A stretch of 64,000 nucleotides of DNA from the NCBI GenBank assembly GCA_963825575.1, contig CAWGUB010000027.1:62001-126000 (forward strand), written 5' to 3'. A model generated the notes under the pieces. It saw nothing but the letters and a program-made list of their open reading frames with translations. It did no database searches and was not told the DNA's origin. Every line of letters starts with the position of its first letter. Position 1 is the stretch's first letter. Positions 25,675 through 33,728 of the stretch are shown here, piece after piece. The translations under genes were made by a program, and so were the position numbers. The DNA comes from JAFDBW01 sp963825575. Lineage in GTDB: Bacteria; Desulfobacterota; Desulfuromonadia; Desulfuromonadales; BM103.

Positions 25675-26343
25675 TTGACAACGGAACGCTACGCGCGCCA
25701 GGTGCTGCACTGGGGTGAGGAGAATCAGCAGCGGATTGCCGAGGCCACGGTGTTGGTCGCCGGGGTCGGCGGGTTGGGGGCAACGGTCAGCCAGCTGCTG
25801 GTGCGCGCCGGGGTCGGCAAACTCTACCTGGTTGATGACGGCATCGTCGACTGGCCCGACCTGAACCGGCAGGTATTGTACGCTGAAGAGGATATCGGTC
25901 AGAAGAAACTACAGCTGGCCCAAAAGCGTCTGCTCGCCATCAACAGCACCCCCGAGATATCCCTGATCGAGGCGCGGATCGATGAAAATTTCGTCATGCC
26001 GGCCGACCTGAGCGCCGTTGCCGACTGCCTTGATAATTACCGCAGCCGTTTCCTGCTCGACGAACTGACCCCGGCAGGGGTTTTCCTGGTGCATGGCGGC
26101 CTGGAGGGTGATCATGGCCAGGTCATGACCCTGCAATCGGGCCGGTCACAACCGATGGCGGAAATCTTTGCCGGGGCCTGCCAGCCCGAGGAGAGTATCC
26201 CGGTGACACCGGACAACGTGGTAATCGTTGCCGGCTTGATGGTCAACGAACTTTTTGCCATCCTCTTCGGTCGATCGAAGCTGCTCAACCGGTGCCTGGT
26301 TGTCAGCCTTGCCGATTTCCATATGGCCTTTCTGGATGTCTAG
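25675..26343 (+). CDS. aorE: MoeB/ThiF/HesA-family adenylyltransferase
   Basis: A 222-residue E1-like enzyme that would adenylate the Gly-Gly end of the adjacent MoaD-like carrier. The nucleotide motif GVGGLGATVSQLLVRAG is near residues 31-47. It is followed by DDGIVDWPDLNRQVLY, where the DxxxxNRQ arginine and asparagine contact ATP, and DCLDNYRSRFLLDE. The zinc CxxC pairs of classic MoeB are absent and it is shorter than MoeB, so it is a compact form. I prefer the TTG at 25675 with GGGGGT upstream; a GTG at 25657 overlaps aorD. Confidence 0.85.
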   Translation: MTTERYARQVLHWGEENQQRIAEATVLVAGVGGLGATVSQLLVRAGVGKLYLVDDGIVDWPDLNRQVLYAEEDIGQKKLQLAQKRLLAINSTPEISLIEARIDENFVMPADLSAVADCLDNYRSRFLLDELTPAGVFLVHGGLEGDHGQVMTLQSGRSQPMAEIFAGACQPEESIPVTPDNVVIVAGLMVNELFAILFGRSKLLNRCLVVSLADFHMAFLDV

Positions 26344-26361
26344 CTGGCTGTAGGAGGCCTG

Positions 26362-26671
26362 ATGGCAGCGGAGAGAGAACAACCCACGGTTGTAAGAAAG
26401 GAGATGGGGATCACCCATAAGGATTTTTATGCTGAGCTCCCTCACCTGCTTGACAATATCCCTTATCATCAGACCGAAGACACCATCAGGTTTCAGCTTA
26501 ACGGCAAACACATGGAAATCGTCCTGGACCCGGAAGAGGTTCGTCAGATCGGCCATTCGGTGCGACTGCCCGTGACATTCGTTGAAATTCGTTTCTTATG
26601 GTTTTTCCGAAGAGGAAATCAGTGACTTTGTCAGGCATTTCAATTTAAGATTCATGAAAGGCGGAGGGTAA
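26362..26671 (+). CDS. conserved small protein of the aor operon, frameshifted as given
   Basis: As given it stops at 26625 after 87 residues. Removing one T from TTCTTATGG near 26596-26600 extends it naturally as RFYGFSEEEISDFVRHFNLRFMKGGG, ending at 26671 with 102 residues. The mature sequence has FRFQLNGKHMEIVLDPEEVRQIG and looks like a small alpha/beta protein. It lies 18 bases after aorE and before tupA. I do not recognise the family; the position suggests a role in tungsten cofactor handling or AOR assembly. The terminal Gly-rich GGG is noteworthy beside a MoaD/MoeB pair. Confidence 0.6.
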
Positions 26672-26731
26672 AACCCTGTAATTACAGTGCTCATTATGCT
26701 TTACAGCCAGCGACAAAGGAGAGACCCGAAG

Positions 26732-27535
26732 ATGTTAAATCCACGAAAACTTGCAATCGGCATTTCTCTGTCATTATTACTGTCTTCAACGGGATTTACT
26801 GCCGACCATTTGCGCCTGGCGACGACCACATCCACCGAAAACTCAGGCCTGCTGGCAGAGCTTCTACCGCCGTTCGAGGCCGCCAACGACTGCCAGGTCG
26901 ACGTGATCGCGGTAGGCACCGGCAAGGCCATCAAGTTGGGGGAGACCGGTGATGTCGACGTCATCATGGTCCATGCCCGCAGCAAGGAAGATCAGTTTGT
27001 CGATGCCGGCTACGGTGTCGATCGTCGTGACGTGATGTACAACGACTTCGTCATCCTCGGACCGGCAGTCGACCCGGCCGGGATCAAAGGCGGCAAGGAT
27101 GCGGCCGAAGCGATGGCCAAAATTGCAGCCAGCAAAAGTACCTTCGTTTCACGCGGCGACGAGTCCGGAACCCACTCCCGGGAAAAGCAGCTGTGGCATA
27201 AGGCGGGCATCACACCGGCCGGTGACTGGTACCTTGAAGCAGGACGCGGCATGGGTGAAGTCATTATCATGGCCGGTGAGCGCCAGGGCTACACCCTGAG
27301 CGACCGCGGCACCTACATCGCCTACTCGCAAAAGACCCCGCTGCAGATCGTCGTCGAAGGCGACAAGGGACTGTTCAATCCCTACGGCGTGATCATGGTC
27401 AACCCGGCCAAACACAGCCATGTGAAGATTGATCTGGCCAGGAAATTTCTCGATTACCTGACCTCGTACCAGGCAAAGCAGCTGATCACCGGTTTCCGCA
27501 AAGGTGGCAAGCAGCTCTTTTACGTTGCCGATTAA
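26732..27535 (+). CDS. tupA: tungstate-binding protein of ABC transporter
   Basis: A periplasmic solute-binding protein of 267 residues with a signal peptide (about 1-22). The mature N-terminus carries LATTTSTENSGLL; the TTTS motif is the oxyanion-binding signature of TupA. RGDESGTHSREKQLW forms the other side of the site, as in the Tup/Wtp group. The start at 26732 has AAAGGAGA upstream; the earlier ATG at 26687 has no site and spoils the signal peptide. It directly precedes the permease and ATPase genes, and the aor operon explains the need for tungstate. Confidence 0.93.
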   Translation: MLNPRKLAIGISLSLLLSSTGFTADHLRLATTTSTENSGLLAELLPPFEAANDCQVDVIAVGTGKAIKLGETGDVDVIMVHARSKEDQFVDAGYGVDRRDVMYNDFVILGPAVDPAGIKGGKDAAEAMAKIAASKSTFVSRGDESGTHSREKQLWHKAGITPAGDWYLEAGRGMGEVIIMAGERQGYTLSDRGTYIAYSQKTPLQIVVEGDKGLFNPYGVIMVNPAKHSHVKIDLARKFLDYLTSYQAKQLITGFRKGGKQLFYVAD

Positions 27536-27544
27536 GGAATCCCC

Positions 27545-28231
27545 TTGGGTTATTTAGGTGACTCGCTGCTGACAGCCTTTGAGCTGATTCTCGGCTTTGA
27601 CCGGGAAGTCCGGATGGCGGTCTGGACCTCCGTGTATACCTCCAGCTGTTCGATCGTGATCGCAGCCCTGCTCGGAGTGCCGATCGGCCTGTGGCTAGGA
27701 CTCAATCGCTTTCGTGGCCGCCAGTTACTGATCGCTCTACTCAACACCCTGATGGCCTTGCCGACCGTGGTGGTCGGCCTGCTGCTGTTCGGTTTGTTCA
27801 GTCGCCAAGGCCCGCTGGGACCACTGGGGTTGCTTTTCACCCCACTGGCGATGATCGCCGGCCAGACGGTGCTGGCCGCACCGATCGTCGCCAACCTGGT
27901 GCTGGCGGCGGTGACCGGGGCCGACCAGCGGATCATCAACACCGCCCTCACCCTCGGCGCCAGCCGCCTGCAGGCGGCGATCCAGTTGTTGCGTGAGATT
28001 CGCTTCGGGGTTATGGCGGCGGTGATCGCCGGTTTCGGTCGGGTAATCGCCGAAGTCGGAGTGGCAATGATGCTCGGTGGCAATATCCGCAACAGCACCC
28101 GGACCATGACCACAGCGATCGCCCTGGAAACCAGCAAAGGAGAATTCGCCTTCGGGCTGGCGTTGGGACTCATCCTGTTGTCTGTTGCCCTGATCGTCAA
28201 TCTCTTTCTGAATTCCCTGCAGCAGAGGTGA
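27545..28231 (+). CDS. tupB: tungstate ABC transporter permease
   Basis: A 228-residue inner-membrane permease with about five or six helices and the permease EAA-type loop (NTALTLGASRLQAAIQLL), which contacts the ATPase. A tight TupABC gene order makes tungstate the likely substrate. It starts with TTG, with AAGGAA upstream, nine bases after tupA. It ends four bases before tupC. Confidence 0.9.
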   Translation: MGYLGDSLLTAFELILGFDREVRMAVWTSVYTSSCSIVIAALLGVPIGLWLGLNRFRGRQLLIALLNTLMALPTVVVGLLLFGLFSRQGPLGPLGLLFTPLAMIAGQTVLAAPIVANLVLAAVTGADQRIINTALTLGASRLQAAIQLLREIRFGVMAAVIAGFGRVIAEVGVAMMLGGNIRNSTRTMTTAIALETSKGEFAFGLALGLILLSVALIVNLFLNSLQQR

Positions 28232-28235
28232 ATCG

Positions 28236-28907
28236 ATGCAGCCGGTGATCTTGCTCAAAAATATCCGCGTCACACTTGGGGATAATTTCAGTCTGTCGGT
28301 TGAGAGCCTCGCCTTGCAGCCACGCCGGATTTACGCACTGACCGGACCTAACGGTGCCGGCAAAAGTACCCTGTTGCGTGTTATGGCGTTGTTAATTACA
28401 CCGCAGGCAGGTTCGATCGAATTCGCCGGCAGCGGTCCAGCCAATCTTGCCCAACAGCGGCAGAAGGTCACCCTGGTGGAGCAGTCGCCCTACCTGTTTA
28501 CTGGCAAAGTGACGGATAATTTGAATTACGGGCTTAAACTGCGCGGTGTGGACAGCAGGGAACGCAGCGCACGGATCAACTCGACCCTGTCAATCGTTGG
28601 CCTTGAGGGATTCGAACAACGGCAGGCGAAAGAACTTTCCGGTGGTGAAGTACAGCGGGTCGCCCTGGCACGGGCCCTGGTTCTGAAGCCGGAGCTGCTG
28701 TTGCTTGACGAACCCACCGCCAACATCGACAGCAACAGTATGCAGGCATACGAGGCCCTGCTCAGCGGACTGCCCGAATACGGGGTTACAGTGGTTTTTT
28801 CTACCCACGACCCGTCTCAATCCAGACGGCTTGGAGAAGAGGTCTTAAGGATTGAAAATGGTCATTTAATCGACGGCTCCTGCCGGGGCCGAATGATGCG
28901 GCTTTAA
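28236..28907 (+). CDS. tupC: tungstate ABC transporter ATPase
   Basis: A 223-residue ABC ATPase that powers tungstate uptake through TupB. Walker A is GPNGAGKST, the signature is LSGGEVQR and Walker B is LLLLDEPT, followed by a histidine switch in VVFSTHDPSQ. There is no TOBE-like regulatory domain, unlike ModC, in line with a TupC assignment. It follows tupB by four bases and precedes moeA by 18, so the cofactor gene is probably co-transcribed. Confidence 0.92.
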   Translation: MQPVILLKNIRVTLGDNFSLSVESLALQPRRIYALTGPNGAGKSTLLRVMALLITPQAGSIEFAGSGPANLAQQRQKVTLVEQSPYLFTGKVTDNLNYGLKLRGVDSRERSARINSTLSIVGLEGFEQRQAKELSGGEVQRVALARALVLKPELLLLDEPTANIDSNSMQAYEALLSGLPEYGVTVVFSTHDPSQSRRLGEEVLRIENGHLIDGSCRGRMMRL

Positions 28908-28925
28908 ATCAACGGAGAAGTGTGT

Positions 28926-30137
28926 ATGGCGCATAGTTTTGAATCTGCAAGGGCAATGATCCTGGAGAGCGTTACCGTTCTGCCCTCTGAATCGGTGTCA
29001 TTGCTGGACGTTGTCGGCCTGGTCATCGCTGAAGATATTCGAGCCCCCTGGGACATGCCACGCTGGAACAATTCGGCGATGGACGGTTTTGCTGTCAGGT
29101 CAGAAGATTGCGTTTCCGGACAAAGGCTCACGATCGAAGGGTACATCCCGGCGGGATCCAGTGCCAACGGGGTCGAGGTCAAGCCTGGAGTGGCGGTAAA
29201 AATCATGACCGGTGCACCGGCACCGGCCGGTTGCGATACAATCGTTCCGATTGAGGATACGGAAGAAAAAGACGGCAGGCTTACCATAACCTGCCAGGTC
29301 AAACAGGGTGATCATCTGCGCGTGCGTGGTGAGGATGTGTCGGAGGGGGAACTGGTCATCGCTGCCGGAACGGCCCTGCGACCGGCTGAAATCAACATGC
29401 TGGCCTCGTTCGGATACCGGACGGTTTGGGTATTCCGTCGTCCGAAGGTTGCGATCCTGTCGACCGGTGATGAGCTGGTGGAGCCGGGTGAAGAGGTTGG
29501 TCCCGGCCAGATCATCAACAGCAATGACTACTCGATTGCGGCCGCGGTCAAGGAGCTTGGCGGTGAACCGTTACTCCTCGGGATTGCCCGCGATGACCGC
29601 GAAAGCCTTACCGAAAAGATCAACGCCGGGTTACAGGCCGATGTACTGATTACGACGGCCGGCGTGTCGATGGGGGACCGCGACCTGGTCTGCGAAGTGT
29701 TGGACGCGCTGGGAGTTGAACGCCGGTTTTGGCAGGTTGATATCAAACCCGGGCGGCCAACTGCCTTTGGCCTCAAAAACGGCAAGCCGGTATTCTCTCT
29801 GCCCGGCAACCCGGTGTCGAGCATGATCACCTTTGAACAGTTTGTCAGGCCCGCGCTGCTGAAGATGATGGGCCATCAAAGGGTAATCAAGCCGCTCATC
29901 AAGGCGATCCTGAAAGAGACCATAAAAAAGAAGCCGGGCAGAGTTCAATTCCTGCGGGTGCGGGTTGTTGATGACGGAGAGCAGCTGCTGGCTTCAAGCT
30001 CGGGAGATCAGAATACCGGGATCCTGCGCACCCTGTTGCGCGCCAACGGGATTGCGGTTCTGCCTGCCGACCGGGAGCAGGTCCTGGCTGGCGAAGAGGT
30101 TGATGTTGAGTTGATTGCAGCTGTTGAAGACACTTGA
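28926..30137 (+). CDS. moeA: molybdopterin molybdenumtransferase MoeA
   Basis: Inserts the metal oxyanion, here presumably tungstate, into adenylated molybdopterin in the cytosol. The 403-residue protein has the family motifs WNNSAMDGFAV near the N-terminus, IMTGAPAPAGCDTIVP, ILSTGDELVEPGE and, in the active-site region, DIKPGRPTAFG and FSLPGNPVSS. Its placement behind tupABC and aor suggests a tungsten-dedicated MoeA; a second, general MoeA may exist elsewhere. The ATG at 28926 has GGAG eight bases upstream; a GTG at 28920 is less likely. Confidence 0.93.
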   Translation: MAHSFESARAMILESVTVLPSESVSLLDVVGLVIAEDIRAPWDMPRWNNSAMDGFAVRSEDCVSGQRLTIEGYIPAGSSANGVEVKPGVAVKIMTGAPAPAGCDTIVPIEDTEEKDGRLTITCQVKQGDHLRVRGEDVSEGELVIAAGTALRPAEINMLASFGYRTVWVFRRPKVAILSTGDELVEPGEEVGPGQIINSNDYSIAAAVKELGGEPLLLGIARDDRESLTEKINAGLQADVLITTAGVSMGDRDLVCEVLDALGVERRFWQVDIKPGRPTAFGLKNGKPVFSLPGNPVSSMITFEQFVRPALLKMMGHQRVIKPLIKAILKETIKKKPGRVQFLRVRVVDDGEQLLASSSGDQNTGILRTLLRANGIAVLPADREQVLAGEEVDVELIAAVEDT

Positions 30138-30189
30138 TTCACCACCAGAAGGATCTGCCGCGCTAATTTTAAGAAACTGGAGTAGATGA

Positions 30190-30588
30190 ATGCCATTTTT
30201 GCATTCGCTGCCGGATAACACGGTCAGACGCTTGTCGAAGGTGATCGTCAGGACGATTCACCTGGTCGGGATCGCCGGCCTGTTCGGCAACGCCATGCTG
30301 GGCAGCTATGAATCGATCTATGTAACGCTGACTATCGTTTCCGGAGTTGTTCTGACTTTGATGGAGGCCTGGTCGGGCCCGATCTGGTTTGTCCAGCTGC
30401 GCGGCATCGCCCTGTATCTCAAGCTGATGCTCCTGCTACCGATACATTTCTACCCGAACACGGCTGTCCCCTGCCTGATTGCAGTTATTGCCATTTCCGG
30501 TTTCATGTCACACGCGCCAAGCTGGATCCGGTATTTTTCCGTGCGGCACTGGCAGGTCGTGCTGTCTCAGGATGATCTTTTAGGCTGA
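30190..30588 (+). CDS. small hypothetical membrane protein
   Basis: A 132-residue protein with a short cytosolic N-terminus and four hydrophobic segments (about 20-40, 44-61, 73-87 and 92-108). A histidine lies at the first helix (TIHLVGIAGLFGN) and a conserved-looking WSGPIWFVQLRG in the middle. The layout is reminiscent of small heme-binding or cytochrome-like membrane proteins, but no clear family was recognised. A GGAG precedes the ATG, 52 bases after moeA. It is the last gene of the plus-strand tungsten module and converges on the radical SAM gene. Confidence 0.65.
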   Translation: MPFLHSLPDNTVRRLSKVIVRTIHLVGIAGLFGNAMLGSYESIYVTLTIVSGVVLTLMEAWSGPIWFVQLRGIALYLKLMLLLPIHFYPNTAVPCLIAVIAISGFMSHAPSWIRYFSVRHWQVVLSQDDLLG

Positions 30589-30617
30589 AGCATCGATGCA
30601 GCCGGGGACAAACACTA

Positions 30618-31784
30618 TCAGATAAATCTCCGCATCATTTCTGCGGTCCAGGCCTCAACATTATCCGATGTCACACGATGTGCCAGCAGAGCCTTTTCCG
30701 CATGGTTTTGCAGCACCCTATCGTCCAGGTCTGCCAGGCGCGAAAAGATTCCGGTGCGCCGGCCCACCAGGTAGAGCAGCTGCTGCGTCGGGTCGATCGA
30801 CATGAAGGTACGGATCGGTTCCGTCATCCTCTCAAGGTCGTGCGGCAAACGTCCTTCGACCTCCTGGAACAGGTTGAGGATGTGATCGCTCTTGACCACG
30901 CTGGTGATACCTTCAAGGTTATCCAGAAAGATCAACAGCTCCGCCGCCATCTGCAGGTCGTTCAAAGGGGTAAAGGCTCCCGCCTGTACATCCTGGTAAA
31001 GATCGACACCGACAGGGATCGCCAGGGTCCTGATACGGATGAAGTCGGGGTCGATCCGATTCATGGCCTCAGCGGTCTGCAGGGCGTTGGCGCTGGAATA
31101 CTCCTTGCCGCCCAGGCCGGGCATGAAGTACTCGGAGAGTTCGATGCCGGCGTCCTTGACCTTCCGTCCTGCGACGACGTGCGTTTCCTTATCAACACCC
31201 TTTTTGACAAAGTTGAGCACCGCATCCGCGCCCGACTCCATGCCGATATGAATCCGGTTCAGACCGGCGGCAGCAAGGTGGGCCATGTCTTCATCACTGA
31301 TCCGGGCGATCGAGTGCGAACGGGCGTAAGAGGTGACCCGCTCGACCTGCGGGAAAACCTGGCGTAAATGTTCCAGAACGGAGACCAGTTCTGCAGGTTT
31401 GATGACCAGCGTGTTGGCATCCTGTAAAAAGACTGACCGCATGCCACTGCGCACCCAGTTCAGGGCAGAGTGAAAAGCCATCTGTTCGGGGGGTGACAGC
31501 CCCATCTGCAGCGAAGATAATTGCTGGTAGCCAGCATCCTCAGGCCGCTGCATAGCCTCCTCGATCTGGTCGACATGATGCCTGACCTGATCGATATCCC
31601 ACATCACGTGCTCGACTGGTCGAATACTGAACTGCTCACCCCGGTAGAGCCCGCAGAACTTGCACTTGTTCCAGGGACAATTCCTGGTAACCCTGAGCAT
31701 CAGGCTGGCAGCCTCGCTTGGCGGTCGAATCGGCCCCAGCTCAAAGCCCTTGTAACCTTCTGCAATTTCGATATGCTTTTTCAT
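30618..31784 (-). CDS. radical SAM protein
   Basis: A 388-residue cytosolic enzyme. The cluster motif is CPWNKCKFC, with cysteines at 36, 41 and 44, which is CX4CX2C rather than the common CX3CX2C. A GLGGKEYSSANALQTAEAM segment and a RIHIGMESGAD segment correspond to the SAM-binding and barrel elements of the Elp3-like radical SAM group. No accessory domain was identified and the reaction is unknown. It is convergent with the moeA group, about 30 bases between stops, and stands alone. The ATG at 31784 has GGTGA upstream. Confidence 0.85.
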   Translation of the reverse strand: MKKHIEIAEGYKGFELGPIRPPSEAASLMLRVTRNCPWNKCKFCGLYRGEQFSIRPVEHVMWDIDQVRHHVDQIEEAMQRPEDAGYQQLSSLQMGLSPPEQMAFHSALNWVRSGMRSVFLQDANTLVIKPAELVSVLEHLRQVFPQVERVTSYARSHSIARISDEDMAHLAAAGLNRIHIGMESGADAVLNFVKKGVDKETHVVAGRKVKDAGIELSEYFMPGLGGKEYSSANALQTAEAMNRIDPDFIRIRTLAIPVGVDLYQDVQAGAFTPLNDLQMAAELLIFLDNLEGITSVVKSDHILNLFQEVEGRLPHDLERMTEPIRTFMSIDPTQQLLYLVGRRTGIFSRLADLDDRVLQNHAEKALLAHRVTSDNVEAWTAEMMRRFI

Positions 31785-31848
31785 CTATTCACCCATCTGT
31801 TCCTGTCATTATGACAGCTCAGGAGTCTTTTTGTTAAGGAGGGTGAGA

Positions 31849-32013
31849 ATGAATGACCCCGCCGCAAGCAGCGGGGTATCACTCGAGCAATTAATTTTAT
31901 CAACGCCGCAAGCGGCGGGGGATACGACACCAAGTGATCTAAATATGGCAGAATGGCTTGAACGTGATGTCGTGAACGACATTTGTGAAAGAGGCAGCAC
32001 ACCGCGCAACTAA
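31849..32013 (+). CDS. doubtful 54-residue frame over REP-like repeats
   Basis: The ATG at 31849 follows a near-perfect AAGGAGGGTGAG, which is why I list it. The frame translates two palindromic repeats (DPAASSGVS and STPQAAGDT) and then MAEWLERDVVNDICERGSTPRN. The composition looks incidental, and such frames recur over REP-like repeats. No family was recognised. It is more likely an untranslated repeat region than a gene. Confidence 0.2.
   Translation: MNDPAASSGVSLEQLILSTPQAAGDTTPSDLNMAEWLERDVVNDICERGSTPRN
31857..31922. repeat. pair of REP-like palindromes
   Basis: CCCCGCCGCAAGCAGCGGGG (31857-31876) and CGCCGCAAGCGGCGGGG (31904-31920) are direct copies of one palindromic unit in the same orientation, 47 bases apart start to start. 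Each folds into a GC hairpin with an AA-containing loop. This resembles REP elements, which are usually moved by a RAYT transposase; none is in the window. Confidence 0.65.
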
Positions 32014-32471
32014 CGAAAAACGGTTGTTTGGAATTCACTGTTGAATCTTAAAAATCAGGGTTTTTAAGAATCTAGCCTTTCTGCCAAGATGGTACCCTCT
32101 AATCAATTTAAGGGGATAAATAGGACATCTATAAATTAATGGTTCGAGTTCAGTTCGGGAAGCCAATTTTGAATCTTCTTGAGAAACCGAGGGACCTTTT
32201 TATATATCGATTATTTTGGTATTGGCTATCAGACAGGAAGTCCGCCTGGCACTCGTTCGAGTCCAGCAAGTGAAGGTCATCCTAGACTCTTGCTATCTTA
32301 AGTTTTGTCATACGTTTTAACCAGTAGAAATTTCTAAAACCAACCAGAGACAAACCGTCTCCCTTGAGCCGTAAATTTTCTGATAAGGGACATTCACGCC
32401 TAATTGCACCAGCTCATCAAAGGTAAATTTCCATCATTCAGGTATACTTAATTACTCGGAGGTGGCAAATC
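32014..32471. other. AT-rich intergenic region
   Basis: No gene was seen. Near 32049-32073, AATCAGGGTTTTTAAGAATCT resembles part of the repeated terminator block at 33536 and 38215. The right end has TCGGAGGTGG, the ribosome-binding site of the aldolase gene. Base composition falls noticeably compared with the tungsten module. Confidence 0.4.
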
Positions 32472-33485
32472 ATGAAAACAAGTCAAAGGATGCAACAAAC
32501 CATTAATGACATGGTTGATGACCATCGCGGCATACTCGCGGCGGACGAAAGCGCGCCAACCATCAAGAAACGTTTCGACGATATCAACCTAGAATCAAAC
32601 GAAGACAACCGACGCACATATCGCACTTTATTACTTGAAACACCTGGACTAGGAAAGTTCATTAGCGGTGTCATCCTGTTTGAAGAAACCCTCGGCCAGA
32701 AAAATGCCGCCGGCACAACGCTTGCGGAGGTCGCATGGAGCCAGAAGATTGTTCCCGGCATCAAGGTTGACAAGGGCACAGAACCGCTAGCAGGCTCGCC
32801 CGGCGATCTCGTGACCAAAGGCCTAGACGGTCTCAGTGACCGGTTAAAGACTTATATCGACCAGGGTGCGCGCTTTGCCAAGTGGCGAGAGGTTTACCCC
32901 ATTACAACCACTAATCCAACTCGGTTGGGCATACACGCTAATGCCGAAAGACTGGCACATTACGCCGCCATCTGTCAGGAACAGGGTGTCGTCCCGATTG
33001 TCGAACCTGAAGTGCTGATGGATGGAGAACATGACATTGATCGCTGTGAAGAAGTCAGCGAGCAGGTTTTATTCGCTGTGTTCCAGGCGCTAAGGCAATA
33101 CGGGGTGACGCTCGAACATATGATTCTGAAGCCCAACATGGTGTTACCTGGTAAAGACTGCCGGACCGCAAACCCTAATGAGATTGCAGAAGCGACCATA
33201 CGAGTATTCCGAAGAGCAGTACCCGCAGCCGTTCCCAGCATCAATTTTTTATCGGGTGGCCAAAGTCCTGAAGAAGCGACTATTAACTTGAATGCCGTTA
33301 ACCAGATTGGCGGCCCCTGGAAGCTAAGTATTTCTTATGGACGTGCATTGCAACAACCGGTGCTGGTTGCCTGGCAAGGTAAACCTGAAAATGTTGTGGC
33401 AGCAGAAATCGCTCTGCTAAAACGAGCTCGCCTAAATAGCCTAGCTCGCAAGGGGAGCTATAAATCAAGTATGGAAAATGAATAG
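32472..33485 (+). CDS. class I fructose-bisphosphate aldolase
   Basis: Cleaves fructose-1,6-bisphosphate to two triose phosphates through a Schiff base, in glycolysis or gluconeogenesis. The 337 residues match the animal-like class I family: GILAADESAPTIKKRF at the start, GVILFEETLGQ, AKWREVY, VPIVEPEVLMDGEHD, the Schiff-base lysine in HMILKPNMV, and FLSGGQSPEEAT. Codon use and AT content differ from the flanking core genes, and the neighbours are ion-transport genes, so transfer is plausible. A terminator follows at 33555. The start has CGGAGGTGG upstream. Confidence 0.93.
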   Translation: MKTSQRMQQTINDMVDDHRGILAADESAPTIKKRFDDINLESNEDNRRTYRTLLLETPGLGKFISGVILFEETLGQKNAAGTTLAEVAWSQKIVPGIKVDKGTEPLAGSPGDLVTKGLDGLSDRLKTYIDQGARFAKWREVYPITTTNPTRLGIHANAERLAHYAAICQEQGVVPIVEPEVLMDGEHDIDRCEEVSEQVLFAVFQALRQYGVTLEHMILKPNMVLPGKDCRTANPNEIAEATIRVFRRAVPAAVPSINFLSGGQSPEEATINLNAVNQIGGPWKLSISYGRALQQPVLVAWQGKPENVVAAEIALLKRARLNSLARKGSYKSSMENE

Positions 33486-33535
33486 CCAGTAACTATCGTT
33501 TTAAATAATGGGGTTTAGATTCTGATTGATAGAAA

Positions 33536-33612
33536 TTGAAGACGACAAAATGATGGCCCCCTGGAAACAGGTGGCCTTTTGTTATTTGTCAGGGTTTCTA
33601 AGAATCGTCCAC
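33536..33612 (+). repeat. repeated terminator block, copy 1
   Basis: GAAGACGACAAAA precedes the hairpin GGCCCCCTG-GAAA-CAGGTGGCC (33555-33576) and TTTTGTTATTTGTCAGGGTTTCTAAGAAT. The whole block is closely matched at 38215-38290. Here it works as an intrinsic terminator for the aldolase gene. Confidence 0.7.
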
Positions 33613-33728
33613 AATTGTCCGGTTCTGGGTTAATCCCCCTATGTCAGTTGCTTACGAAAAGGGAACACAAATTACCGTATACAAATACGAAAAGCCAATA
33701 AATTTGACACAAAAAAAGGAGAGCAGCT

